NCBI RefSeq assembly: GCF_900167445.1
Contig: NZ_FUZT01000013.1
Span: 62,001 to 126,000 of the forward strand
DNA from: Maledivibacter halophilus
GTDB taxonomy: Bacteria; Bacillota; Clostridia; Peptostreptococcales; Caminicellaceae
Direction: 5' to 3'
Length of the DNA stretch: 64,000 nucleotides
Of this stretch, positions 1-7,585 are shown one piece after another. Made by a program: the position numbers and the translations under genes. A model generated the notes under the pieces. The model searched no databases and was not told the origin of the DNA. It worked only from the letters and a program-made list of their open reading frames with translations. Each line of letters starts with the position of its first letter. The first letter of the stretch is position 1.

Positions 1-1241
1 TGAAGCTTCTTTCTACACAAGAAGAGCAAATTGCTAATTGGGATTATGCATCTAATAATGTAACATATAAAGACAATATTATGGCTAAGACTACTGTAAA
101 GGGAAGTCAATTTGCACAGCCTCTATTTGAATTCTCAGGTGCTTGTGCTGGCTGCGGTGAGACTCCATACATGAAGGCAGTTACTCAATTATATGGTGAC
201 AGAATGATGATAGCAAATGCTACAGGCTGTTCTTCTATCTGGGGTGGAAGTGCTCCTACAACACCTTACTGTAAAAATGCAGAAGGTAAAGGACCTTCAT
301 GGGCGAATTCTCTTTTCGAAGATAATGCTGAATATGGCTATGGTATGGCAATAGCTTCTAAGAAAATGAGGGAAAAACTTCAGTTATTAATGGAAGAAGC
401 ATTAAAATTAGAAATTTCAGCTGATGTAAAAGAAGCATTTAATGCTTGGATTGAAGCAATGGATGATGGTGAAGCATCAAAAGAAGCTTCAGCTAAGGTA
501 ATTGCAGCTATTGAAGGAAATAAATTTGATGGAAAAGCTAAAGAAATAATTGATGAAATAATTGAGAAGAAAGACCATCTAGTTAAGAAATCTGTTTGGA
601 TTGTTGGTGGAGACGGATGGGCTTATGACATCGGTTACGGTGGATTAGATCATGTTCTTGCTTCTGGAGAAGACGTAAATGTTTTAGTATTTGATACTGA
701 GGTTTACTCAAATACAGGAGGCCAGGCTTCTAAAGCTACTCCAACAGCTGCTACAGCTAAATTTGCTGCTGCTGGTATGAGAGTTAAGAAGAAGGATCTT
801 GGTATGATAGCTGCTCAATACGGTTATGTATATGTAGCTCAAGCAGGTATGGGAGCAGACAACAACCAATTCATGAAGACTTTAGTAGAAGCTGAAAGCT
901 ATAAGGGACCATCTCTAATCATCTGCTATGCTCCATGTATAAACCATGGTATAAAGGCAGGCATGGGCAAATCTCAAGAGAGAGTAAAACTTGCAGTTGA
1001 TGCTGGATACTGGCATCTATGGAGATTTGATCCAAGAAGAAAAGATGAGGGACAAAATCCATTTACATTAGATTCTAAAGAACCAAAATCAGATTTTGCT
1101 GAGTTCTTAAGAGGAGAAGTAAGATACACTGCTCTTGAATCTGGATTCCCAGAAGTTGCAGCTACTCTTTTTGAAGAAGCTGAAAAAGATGCTAAAGAAA
1201 GATATCAAACTTACAAGCGTATGGCTGAAATGAAATACTAA
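1..1241 (+). CDS. nifJ: Pyruvate:ferredoxin oxidoreductase, C-terminal part (5' truncated by window edge)
   Basis: This enzyme oxidises pyruvate and CoA to acetyl-CoA and CO2, reducing ferredoxin in the cytoplasm. The frame is open from base 3, so about 412 C-terminal residues of a protein normally near 1170 are present; the first ATG, at 81, is internal. Visible elements are the CAGCGE cysteine pair, TGCSSIWGG and CINHG, which hold the proximal [4Fe-4S] cluster, and the thiamine-diphosphate motif GGDGWAYDIGYGG followed by YSNTGGQASKATP. The coding strand uses well-expressed-type codons, as expected for a central enzyme. It is followed directly by a rho-independent terminator. The family is certain; only the start is missing. 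Confidence 0.96.
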   Translation, partial: KLLSTQEEQIANWDYASNNVTYKDNIMAKTTVKGSQFAQPLFEFSGACAGCGETPYMKAVTQLYGDRMMIANATGCSSIWGGSAPTTPYCKNAEGKGPSWANSLFEDNAEYGYGMAIASKKMREKLQLLMEEALKLEISADVKEAFNAWIEAMDDGEASKEASAKVIAAIEGNKFDGKAKEIIDEIIEKKDHLVKKSVWIVGGDGWAYDIGYGGLDHVLASGEDVNVLVFDTEVYSNTGGQASKATPTAATAKFAAAGMRVKKKDLGMIAAQYGYVYVAQAGMGADNNQFMKTLVEAESYKGPSLIICYAPCINHGIKAGMGKSQERVKLAVDAGYWHLWRFDPRRKDEGQNPFTLDSKEPKSDFAEFLRGEVRYTALESGFPEVAATLFEEAEKDAKERYQTYKRMAEMKY

Positions 1242-1250
1242 AATATTAAA

Positions 1251-1290
1251 ACTGAGGAGCATATTAATTTGCTTCTCAGTTTTTTTATTT
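1251..1290 (+). terminator. Rho-independent terminator after PFOR
   Basis: ACTGAGGAGC pairs with GCTTCTCAGT (one G-T wobble) across a 10-base loop, followed by seven T residues. Confidence 0.9.
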
Positions 1291-1330
1291 GAGAAACTTG
1301 CATAATTATATTCTTTTATGTAATTTTGTC
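1291..1330 (+). repeat. Short internally deleted copy of repeat family B
   Basis: The sequence begins GAGAAACTTGCATAATTA and ends TATGTAATTTTGTC. These resemble the two ends of the family B palindromes (see 7426-7550) with the middle missing. It could be a solo remnant or chance AT-rich similarity. Confidence 0.4.
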
Positions 1331-1502
1331 AAATTAAAATTATAAAATTTCAGCACGTATTATTTATAAGGTTTTATTGATAAAGTAATATATATATATT
1401 ATAATTGATTATAGACACTTGAGAATCTTACGAATATAATAGTAAATTGTCAAAGCAATATGAGTATGAAATATGAAAAATTTAATAGGGATTATGATGT
1501 AT

Positions 1503-1662
1503 ATAGGTGCCTTTGTTTCTAAAGGTTAAAAGGGAAGATCGGTGAAAGCCCGACACAGCCCCCGCTACTGTAAGTATTGACGAAACCGTAAAATATCCAC
1601 TGGGAAACTGGGAAGGGAAGGGAGTAGGTTAAAATACGAGTCAGGAAACCTGCCTGTATATT
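1503..1662 (+). promoter_or_regulatory. Cobalamin (AdoCbl) riboswitch aptamer
   Basis: Hallmarks appear in the canonical order: GGTGCC near 1506, the GGTGAAAGCCCGACACAG block at 1541-1558 followed by CCCCCGCTACTG, CCACTGGGAAACTGGGAAGG near 1597-1616, and GAGTCAGGAAACCTGCC at 1638-1654. This is the B12-box riboswitch, which normally switches off B12 uptake or synthesis genes when adenosylcobalamin binds. The next genes on the strand are a BtuFCD-type importer. Confidence 0.95.
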
Positions 1663-1747
1663 TTTGAAATATCATTATTTCGGAGGGAAGTAAGTATCTA
1701 TATTAGCTAAGATTTTAATGAAGGTTTTAGCATTATAAGATATAATT

Positions 1748-1769
1748 AAGCTCTGATAGAGCTTTTTTT
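1748..1769 (+). terminator. Expression-platform terminator of the cobalamin riboswitch
   Basis: AAGCTC, a five-base loop, GAGCTT and a T-run, about 85 bases after the aptamer. This is consistent with transcriptional control by ligand-induced termination. Confidence 0.75.
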
Positions 1770-1771
1770 AT

Positions 1772-1875
1772 TATAATGAAACAATGTCAAACTTTAATTT
1801 ATATATCTTTAAAATATAGAGTGTTTCTACGATTTTTTCATGTATAAATTAATTTTTCAATTTGTTTCACTATAG
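1772..1875 (+). mobile_element. MITE-like palindrome, family A (first of a tandem pair)
   Basis: The left end reads TATAATGAAACAATGTCAAA and the right end is the near-complement TTTTTCAATTTGTTTCACTATA; both match the left end of the copy at 46816-46919. The element is about 104 bp, holds no ORF, and shares its terminal TATAG with the next element. Confidence 0.6.
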
Positions 1876-1974
1876 ATATTCCAGCAAAACAGTTAATTTA
1901 TGCATATCAAAAATCTTCAGAAATACCAGATACTTTGATATACATAAATTAGGTTTTGTTATGGGAAATCTATA
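1871..1974 (+). mobile_element. MITE-like palindrome, family A (second of a tandem pair)
   Basis: The element starts TATAGATATTCCAGCAAAAC and ends with the approximate complement, finishing GGGAAATCTATA. The inner arms contain AATTTATGCATATCAAAAAT and GATATACATAAATT. It is 104 bp and closely similar to 48823-48926. Confidence 0.75.
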
Positions 1975-2008
1975 TATAAACTAAGTTATAATTAAAACTT
2001 ACTTCTTT

Positions 2009-2034
2009 AAAAGACTCCGAAAGGAGTCTTTTAT
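2009..2034 (+). terminator. Strong intrinsic terminator between riboswitch and btuF
   Basis: A perfect 10-bp stem AAAAGACTCC / GGAGTCTTTT with a GAAA tetraloop, followed by TTATTA. It lies between the riboswitch and the importer genes it would be expected to control. Confidence 0.85.
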
Positions 2035-2224
2035 TATGCAAAATAAAGGTAAAGTCAATTGATGAAAGAAACAAAAAAATTGTAGTGGTGGATACAGAAA
2101 CAGGTTTATAGACATCATTCAAAGAAAATATTAACACTCTTTAAATTACATTTAAAAATAAACACTTGATTTACTGGCATAACAGTTTAAATTAGATTTA
2201 CTTACTGGAAAGGGGATAATAAAA
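2035..2224 (+). other. Leader between terminator and btuF; possible gene remnant
   Basis: No intact gene is present. One frame reads about 19 protein-like residues (SIDERNKKIVVVDTETGL) ending in TAG at 2111-2113, with no start or ribosome binding site; it may be the tail of a lost gene. Bases 2143-2196 resemble 48498-48546 and 36694-36745, a weak dispersed repeat. Confidence 0.3.
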
Positions 2225-3265
2225 ATGAAAAGGATACTTATGGTATTGATTTTGGCTATGACATTATCAGTATTTACAGGCTGTGGGGGAAAAAAAGAAG
2301 TAGATACTGAGAAAAATGACCAAACTGCTTTAACAGAGGAAACAAATGAGGAAAATCAAGATGGAAAAGAAGTATCAAAGACCTATTTCGATGAAAAGAT
2401 AAAAGTTACTGAGGAAACTGTTACTTTTGTTGACAGCAGAGGTGAAAAAATTACTATAAAGAAAAATCCCAATAGGGTAATAGGACTTTATGCATCCTAT
2501 TTAGATTTATGGTATGAAGCTGGCGGAGAAATAGTTGGAAGGCTAAAAAGCAGCAGTAATATACCAAAAGCATTTGAAAACGCTGAGGAAGTTGGAACAA
2601 TGACTCAACCTAATGTGGAAAAAATACTTGAAATGGAGCCGGACTTAGTAATCCTTAGACAGGATATGAAGGGCCAAGGAGAATTAATTCCTCTATTTGA
2701 AAATAATAATATACCATTTATAGCTATAAGTTATGATAATTTTCGGGAGTACTCCTATGCTATGAGATTATTTACTGCTATAACTGATAGGGAAGACCTG
2801 TATCAAGAAAAGGTTATAAAAATAAAGGATAAAATAGATAGTATTTTAAAAGAAATTCCAGAGGAAAAAGAGCCCAGTGTCTTATTGATGTTTGCAACTG
2901 CAAAGGGAGTTAGTGTAAAGCTTGAAAATTCATTTGTTGGAGATATGCTAAAAGACCTTGGAGCAAAGAATATTGCCTATGATGCTAAATTAACCGATGA
3001 AGAAATGCAGATTTTCAGCATGGAAAAGGTATTAGAAAGGGATCCAGATTTTATATTGGTCCAGACAATGGGAGATATAGAGAAAATAAAGGATAGACTT
3101 ATAAAGGATGTTGAGGAAAATCCTGCCTGGGGATCTTTAAGAGCTGTAAAGGAAGGCAGATATATAATTTTACCAAAAAATTTATATCTATATAAACCAA
3201 ATGCAAAATATGCACAGGCCTATGAAGGGTTAGCCAAAATATTATATCCTGAAGTGTTTAAGTAA
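2225..3265 (+). CDS. btuF: Cobalamin/iron-chelate ABC transporter substrate-binding lipoprotein
   Basis: This is an extracellular binding protein that delivers a corrinoid or metal chelate to the permease encoded next. The start ATG follows GGAAAGGGG. Residues 1-20 form a lipoprotein signal with lipobox FTGC, then a Glu/Asp/Asn-rich linker to about 75. The rest has the FecB/BtuF fold features: NPNRVIGLYASYLDLWYEAGG at the start of the first lobe, VGTMTQPNVEKILEMEPDLVI, a long central helix near 195-215, and a second lobe ending DRLIKDVEENPAWGSLRAVKEGRYI. The cobalamin riboswitch upstream suggests B12 or cobinamide, but iron-siderophore binding proteins share this architecture and two terminators lie between. 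Class certain, ligand inferred. Confidence 0.85.
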   Translation: MKRILMVLILAMTLSVFTGCGGKKEVDTEKNDQTALTEETNEENQDGKEVSKTYFDEKIKVTEETVTFVDSRGEKITIKKNPNRVIGLYASYLDLWYEAGGEIVGRLKSSSNIPKAFENAEEVGTMTQPNVEKILEMEPDLVILRQDMKGQGELIPLFENNNIPFIAISYDNFREYSYAMRLFTAITDREDLYQEKVIKIKDKIDSILKEIPEEKEPSVLLMFATAKGVSVKLENSFVGDMLKDLGAKNIAYDAKLTDEEMQIFSMEKVLERDPDFILVQTMGDIEKIKDRLIKDVEENPAWGSLRAVKEGRYIILPKNLYLYKPNAKYAQAYEGLAKILYPEVFK

Positions 3266-3363
3266 ATAACTCACTATCAAATCAAATACTAACTCCCTAG
3301 GGTATCTTAGAAAACAGAATACTTATTTACTAGCCTTAGGGAAAAAGCAATTTTATCCTATAA

Positions 3364-3399
3364 AAATAATCCTACTTAAAATTAGGAGATTATTTTAAA
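3364..3399 (+). terminator. Hairpin with short T-run between btuF and btuC
   Basis: AAAATAATCCTA pairs with TAGGAGATTATTTT (one bulged base). It probably acts as a partial terminator or processing site that lowers permease expression relative to the binding protein. Confidence 0.5.
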
Positions 3400-3428
3400 A
3401 ACAACATTATAAAATAAGGATGATTTCT

Positions 3429-4466
3429 ATGGTATCTGCTAAAAGTGCCAAATTAAAAGAAATTAAAAAAATAGATGTGGGCAAAAGTCATTGGAAAAAA
3501 GTAATGATACTTATTTTTTTATTGTTAGTATGTATAATTAGTTTTTTGATAAGTGTTGGTAATGGTTCTTTAGATATTTCAAACAAAGAGATTATAAAAG
3601 CTATTTTTATTGAAAAGGATACGGTTAAACATCAAATAATATGGAATATTAGACTTCCCAGAACATTAGTAGCCGGTTTGGTTGGCATATGCTTGTCTCT
3701 TTCAGGTTCTATATTACAGGGGGTTATGAGAAATCCCCTGGCAGCTCCAAATATTATTGGAGTTTCTTCTGGTGCAGGCTTAATGGCTTTTATGATATAT
3801 ATAGTATTTCCCCAGTACTATTATCTGGTACCCCTAGGAGCCTTTGTAGGGGCTCTATTATCAACATTATTAATATATGCTTTAGCTTGGAGAAACGGGG
3901 TTCAACCTATGCGACTGGTTTTAGCCGGGGTTGCGGTTTCTTCTCTATTGGGTGCTGGAATAAATACTCTAATGACATTTTTCCCCGATCGTGTTCCTGG
4001 AGTTATAGGATTTATGGTTGGAGGTCTGTCTGCAAGAACATGGCCTCATTTTAATATGTTGTGGCCCTATGCTTTACTAGGTATAGCACTTACTTTTCTT
4101 TTTCCAAAGAGATTGAATATATTAATGCTTGGAGATGAAATTGCTACCGGGCTGGGACTTAATGTTGAAAGAACAAGGCTGCTATTTATTGTATTTGCTT
4201 CTCTGCTTGCGGCAAGTGCTGTTAGTGTTGTGGGGCTTCTTGGATTTGTTGGTTTAATAGTTCCACATACAGCAAGATTAATTATAGGCTCTGACTATAG
4301 GTATTTATTTCCAGCTGCTGCTATACTTGGAGCGGCAACTGTAATGGCTTGTGATACCTTGGCAAGAGTCATATTTGATCCTGTAGAGATTCCTGTAGGT
4401 ATAGTTATGGCCATGATTGGAGCACCTTTTTTCCTATATCTTTTAAGGGAAAGGAGATTAAGTTAA
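3429..4466 (+). CDS. btuC: FecCD/BtuC-family ABC transporter permease
   Basis: This is the membrane permease of the corrinoid/iron-chelate importer. The protein is about 345 residues with roughly ten hydrophobic segments. Family motifs are present: RLPRTLVAGLVGICLSLSG, the coupling stretch QGVMRNPLAAPNIIGVSSGAG, MRLVLAGVAVSSLLGA, and GFVGLIVPHTARLIIGSDYR with DTLARVIFDPVEIPVGIVMAMIGAPFFLYLL at the C-terminus. I take the ATG at 3429 rather than 3420, because the AAGGA ribosome site touches 3420 and is correctly spaced from 3429. It lies 3 bases upstream of the ATPase gene, so the two are co-transcribed. Confidence 0.92.
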   Translation: MVSAKSAKLKEIKKIDVGKSHWKKVMILIFLLLVCIISFLISVGNGSLDISNKEIIKAIFIEKDTVKHQIIWNIRLPRTLVAGLVGICLSLSGSILQGVMRNPLAAPNIIGVSSGAGLMAFMIYIVFPQYYYLVPLGAFVGALLSTLLIYALAWRNGVQPMRLVLAGVAVSSLLGAGINTLMTFFPDRVPGVIGFMVGGLSARTWPHFNMLWPYALLGIALTFLFPKRLNILMLGDEIATGLGLNVERTRLLFIVFASLLAASAVSVVGLLGFVGLIVPHTARLIIGSDYRYLFPAAAILGAATVMACDTLARVIFDPVEIPVGIVMAMIGAPFFLYLLRERRLS

Positions 4467-4469
4467 GAG

Positions 4470-5267
4470 ATGATATTAAATACGAAAAATGTATGTTTAA
4501 GCTATGGTAAAAACGAAATCGTTAAGGACTTAAATATTAATATAAAAAAGGGAGAAGTTGTTACAATAATAGGTCCAAATGGCTGTGGTAAGTCAACAAT
4601 TTTAAAATCATTATCAAGATATTTAAAGCCTACTAAGGGAAGAATATATCTTGATGGTGAGGATATTCACAAGCTAGATACTAAAAAAATTGCTAAAAAG
4701 ATGGCCATTCTTCCTCAAGTAAGAAATATACCCGAGGATTTTACTGTAGAAACTTTAGTGAGCTATGGAAGATTTCCCCATTTGAATTTTGGTCAAAGAT
4801 TTAAGAATAAGGATTATGAAATAATAGAGTGGGCTTTAGAAAAAACACGTATGGAAAAATTTAGAAACCGAAATCTTAATGCTTTATCCGGTGGAGAAAG
4901 ACAAAGAGCATGGATAGCCATGGCATTGGCCCAAAAGCCAGAAATATTACTTTTAGATGAACCTACAACTTTTTTAGATATATCATATCAACTAGAAGTT
5001 TTAGAATTAGTCAAGGAGCTTAATGAAACCCTTGGACTTACTATAATTATGGTTCTTCATGATTTAAATCAGGCTGCCCGTTATTCCCATAAGATATTTG
5101 CAATAAAGGCAGGGCGTGTATTTAGCTGTGGTAAGCCCCATGATCTTATATCCCAGAAATTCTTAAGGGAGGTTTTTCGGATAGATGCGGATATTTTTGA
5201 AGATTCATCCAATAAATGCCCTTATTTTATACCTAGAAAAGTTACAGCTCTTAAAGGAGAGGATTAG
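4470..5267 (+). CDS. btuD: ABC transporter ATP-binding protein for cobalamin/iron chelate
   Basis: This is the ATPase that powers the importer encoded by the two preceding genes. The 265-residue protein has Walker A GPNGCGKST (near 35-43), the Q-loop in ILPQVRNIPEDF, signature LSGGERQRAW, Walker B ILLLDEPTTFLDI and switch histidine in MVLHDLNQAARYS. The C-terminal tail, with CPYFIPRKV, is typical of FecE/BtuD ATPases. The stop codon abuts the start of the next ATPase gene, so translation is likely coupled. Confidence 0.93.
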   Translation: MILNTKNVCLSYGKNEIVKDLNINIKKGEVVTIIGPNGCGKSTILKSLSRYLKPTKGRIYLDGEDIHKLDTKKIAKKMAILPQVRNIPEDFTVETLVSYGRFPHLNFGQRFKNKDYEIIEWALEKTRMEKFRNRNLNALSGGERQRAWIAMALAQKPEILLLDEPTTFLDISYQLEVLELVKELNETLGLTIIMVLHDLNQAARYSHKIFAIKAGRVFSCGKPHDLISQKFLREVFRIDADIFEDSSNKCPYFIPRKVTALKGED

Positions 5268-6107
5268 ATGATAGAAATAAAGGGTGTAACTAAAAAGTAT
5301 GGTAATTTTACTGCCGTTGATAATGTGGATATTAGAATACCAAGGGGATCCTTTTTTGCCTTGCTGGGGCCAAATGGTGCGGGTAAGACAACTTTAATAA
5401 GAATGCTTATAGGACTTGCCAAGCCAAGTACAGGAGAAATATTAATAAATAATATGAAGGTCCACAGGAATAATAATAAACTTAAAAAGATGATAGGAAT
5501 TGTTCCCCAATATACTAATTTAGATAAGGAATTAACAGTAAGGGAAAATTTGATATTTAGTGCAAAAATATTTAAGATTCCCAGAAGAAAGGCATCAGAA
5601 AAGATAGATCAGCTACTGGAATTTGTTGAATTAAAAGAGATAGAGGATAGGGAGACTAATAAGCTTTCAGGTGGCATGAAAAGAAAACTTATGATTGCAA
5701 AGGCCCTTATAAATGATCCTCAAGTAATTTTTCTTGATGAACCAACCGTTGGTATAGATTTAAATTCAAGAAGAAAAATATGGGATATATTAAAGAGTAT
5801 GAAAAAACAGGGAAAGACAATCCTTTTAACTACCCATTATATTGAGGAAGCAGACTATCTATGCAATAGTGTGTCCCTAATGAATAATGGAAGGATTTTT
5901 TATTATGATACACCTGAAAATTTAAAAAGATTATTGGGAGAATATACATTAGAATATTTTAACCAAGAAGATAAAACGGAGTACAAATATTTTGAATCAA
6001 TGGAAGAGGCAAGAATTTATTCAAATAATATAAAAACTGAATTTACAATAAGGAAAACGACCCTTGAAGATGTATTTTACAATTTTACAAATAGGAAGGT
6101 TATTTAA
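5268..6107 (+). CDS. ABC-2 type exporter ATPase
   Basis: This is a second, different ATPase: a DrrA/CcmA-type subunit of an ABC-2 exporter. Walker A is GPNGAGKTT, the signature is LSGGMKRKL, and Walker B is VIFLDEPTVGIDLNSR with the switch TTHYIEEADYLC. The C-terminal 50 residues (ending TIRKTTLEDVFYNFTNRKVI) are the extension usual in this subfamily. The start codon directly follows the btuD stop, so it belongs to the same transcript. Its substrate cannot be read from sequence; linkage to a corrinoid importer is unusual. Confidence 0.9.
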   Translation: MIEIKGVTKKYGNFTAVDNVDIRIPRGSFFALLGPNGAGKTTLIRMLIGLAKPSTGEILINNMKVHRNNNKLKKMIGIVPQYTNLDKELTVRENLIFSAKIFKIPRRKASEKIDQLLEFVELKEIEDRETNKLSGGMKRKLMIAKALINDPQVIFLDEPTVGIDLNSRRKIWDILKSMKKQGKTILLTTHYIEEADYLCNSVSLMNNGRIFYYDTPENLKRLLGEYTLEYFNQEDKTEYKYFESMEEARIYSNNIKTEFTIRKTTLEDVFYNFTNRKVI

Positions 6108-6108
6108 A

Positions 6109-6843
6109 ATGGAAGTAATAACAGTTTTATGGAGAGAATTTATTTTTTTTAAAAGAAGATTTATAAAAATAACTTCATCAGCTATTATGAGTCCCTTATT
6201 ATATTTAATAGCCTTTGGCTGGGGATTAGGACAGAATGTAACGGTAGAAGGTCACAATTACATGTATTTTATTATACCGGGAATTATAGCATTATCAACT
6301 ATGAATACTAGTTTCAATGCCGTATCCATAAGAATAAATATTTCAAAGATACATGAAAAAAGCTTCCAATACTATTTAACCTCACCGGTAAACATATACC
6401 TTTTAACATTGGGTCAGATTTTAGCCGGTGGACTTAGAGGGATGTATGCTGCTGCAATTATATTAATGATTTCATATTTGTTTGGGGTGTATATAAAAAT
6501 AAATTTAGCTTTTATTATAGTATGCCTGCTAAACAGTCTTTTGTTTTCAGCCTTTGGCTATTTTGCAGCTATGGTAATAAATAGTCACTATGATATGAAC
6601 AGATTTACCACCTTTGTTATTGTTCCTATGACTTTTCTATGTGGGACTTTTTTTTCATTAGATAGAATGCCCCATGGAGTGAAGTTTTTAATAAATCTTC
6701 TTCCCCTTACCCATGCTAGTCAAAGTCTTAGAGGAATTGCGCTAAGTGGGGAACTAAATTTAATATCTATATTTGTATTGGCATTATATTTAATAGCATT
6801 TTATTTTCTTGGAGTAATGGCAAGCTTTAGAGAAATAGAATAG
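6109..6843 (+). CDS. ABC-2 type transporter permease
   Basis: This is the membrane partner of the preceding exporter ATPase: 244 residues with about six hydrophobic segments, including SAIMSPLLYLIAFGWGLG and the family-typical IPMTFLCGTFFSLDRMP and LPLTHASQSLRGIAL in the C-terminal half. An in-frame ATG at 6064 lies inside the ATPase gene. The start at 6109 is preferred because AGGAAGG stands ten bases before it, one base after the ATPase stop. The substrate is unknown; relatives export drugs, antibiotics or polysaccharide. Confidence 0.88.
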   Translation: MEVITVLWREFIFFKRRFIKITSSAIMSPLLYLIAFGWGLGQNVTVEGHNYMYFIIPGIIALSTMNTSFNAVSIRINISKIHEKSFQYYLTSPVNIYLLTLGQILAGGLRGMYAAAIILMISYLFGVYIKINLAFIIVCLLNSLLFSAFGYFAAMVINSHYDMNRFTTFVIVPMTFLCGTFFSLDRMPHGVKFLINLLPLTHASQSLRGIALSGELNLISIFVLALYLIAFYFLGVMASFREIE

Positions 6844-6855
6844 ATAAGAAGAGAT

Positions 6856-6888
6856 AATAAAACCTTCTAAAATAAGGTGTTTTTCTTC
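6856..6888 (+). terminator. Probable terminator of the btu/ABC-2 operon
   Basis: AAAACCTT...AAGGTGTTTTTCTT: a short stem with one bulge followed by T-rich sequence. Confidence 0.5.
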
Positions 6889-6956
6889 TGCAAATAGAAT
6901 ACATTAAAAATGAAGGATTATTACAAGAAAAGCTGTGAAAAATAAACTTGATTTCA

Positions 6957-7003
6957 TAAAAAGAAAAGGTCTAGAAATACTTATTTCTGACCTTTTCTTT
7001 TTA
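6957..7003. terminator. Bidirectional hairpin terminator
   Basis: AAGAAAAGGTC and ACCTTTTCTTTTT flank the inner arms AGAAAT/ATTTCT, giving a long stem with A- and T-tracts on the two sides. There is no minus-strand gene nearby, so it may be a second terminator for the upstream operon. Confidence 0.75.
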
Positions 7004-7040
7004 TAAAATAAGGGAGAATTAAATCTATTGAAATTAAAAA

Positions 7041-7166
7041 GGAGGATATTTTAAATAATGAAAGCATCATTTTATAAATAGATATAAGTGCATAGTATAT
7101 TAGTTTTTATAGGAGGTAATTATGTAATTTTCTAAATAATGTAAAGATTATATAAAATGATGCTTT
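7041..7166 (+). repeat. Ribosome-site/ATG followed by a perfect 16-bp inverted repeat
   Basis: GGAGG at 7041 precedes an ATG at 7058 that opens only seven codons. From the fourth base, AAAGCATCATTTTATA (7061-7076) is exactly repeated in inverse orientation at 7151-7166. The loop contains AGGAGGTAATTATGTAA, which matches the right end of family B elements. It looks like a broken gene start overlapped by a palindromic insertion. Confidence 0.5.
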
Positions 7167-7425
7167 TATTATAGTATTTTTTTGTAAAAAAAATAAGGAA
7201 CCTCAGAACTAATTGTATATAGGACTTATGACTTGTTATATGGAATTTAAAGTGTTGTTTTACAAAATATTGTACATATAAATTTTATTGAAACAATGAA
7301 TTTCCTTATACTTTTTCTATGAAATTTACAATATTTTAAGATTGGTTATTTTATAAAATAGCAAAATGGAACATATTCTGATTATATTTTAGAAATTGTG
7401 GTATAATAGGGAATAAATATTATTT
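7167..7425 (+). other. AT-rich intergenic DNA with a probable -10 box
   Basis: No coding capacity was seen. TATAAT at 7402-7407 with an upstream TG (extended -10 type) is the best promoter candidate for the following chemoreceptor. If so, the family B palindrome lies in its 5' untranslated RNA. Confidence 0.35.
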
Positions 7426-7550
7426 GAGGAAATTGCATAATTATGACCTGGCAAAATTCCATAATATATATGATATATGGGATGTTTTTGAAGACTCCAA
7501 AATTATACGTATCAGATAGTTTTTGCAGAAGGTAATTATGTAATTTCCTC
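7426..7550 (+). mobile_element. MITE-like palindrome, family B (125 bp)
   Basis: The inverted ends are GAGGAAATTGCATAATTA (7426-7443) and TAATTATGTAATTTCCTC (7533-7550). There is no ORF. Related copies are at 20060-20153 and 63699-63790, with fragments at 1291-1330, around 7111-7132 and at 59454-59472. Confidence 0.75.
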
Positions 7551-7585
7551 TTTTATTAGACAAAATCTACAAGGGGGATATAGTA

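Noticed and set aside
3689-4054. 121-codon ORF overlapping btuC in another frame
   Set aside because: It lies wholly inside a gene with clear family motifs; its composition is that of an out-of-frame shadow.
7426-7550. CRISPR or phage attachment sites among the short repeats
   Set aside because: The repeats are dispersed singly in palindromic pairs with no regular spacers, no cas genes and no integrase.
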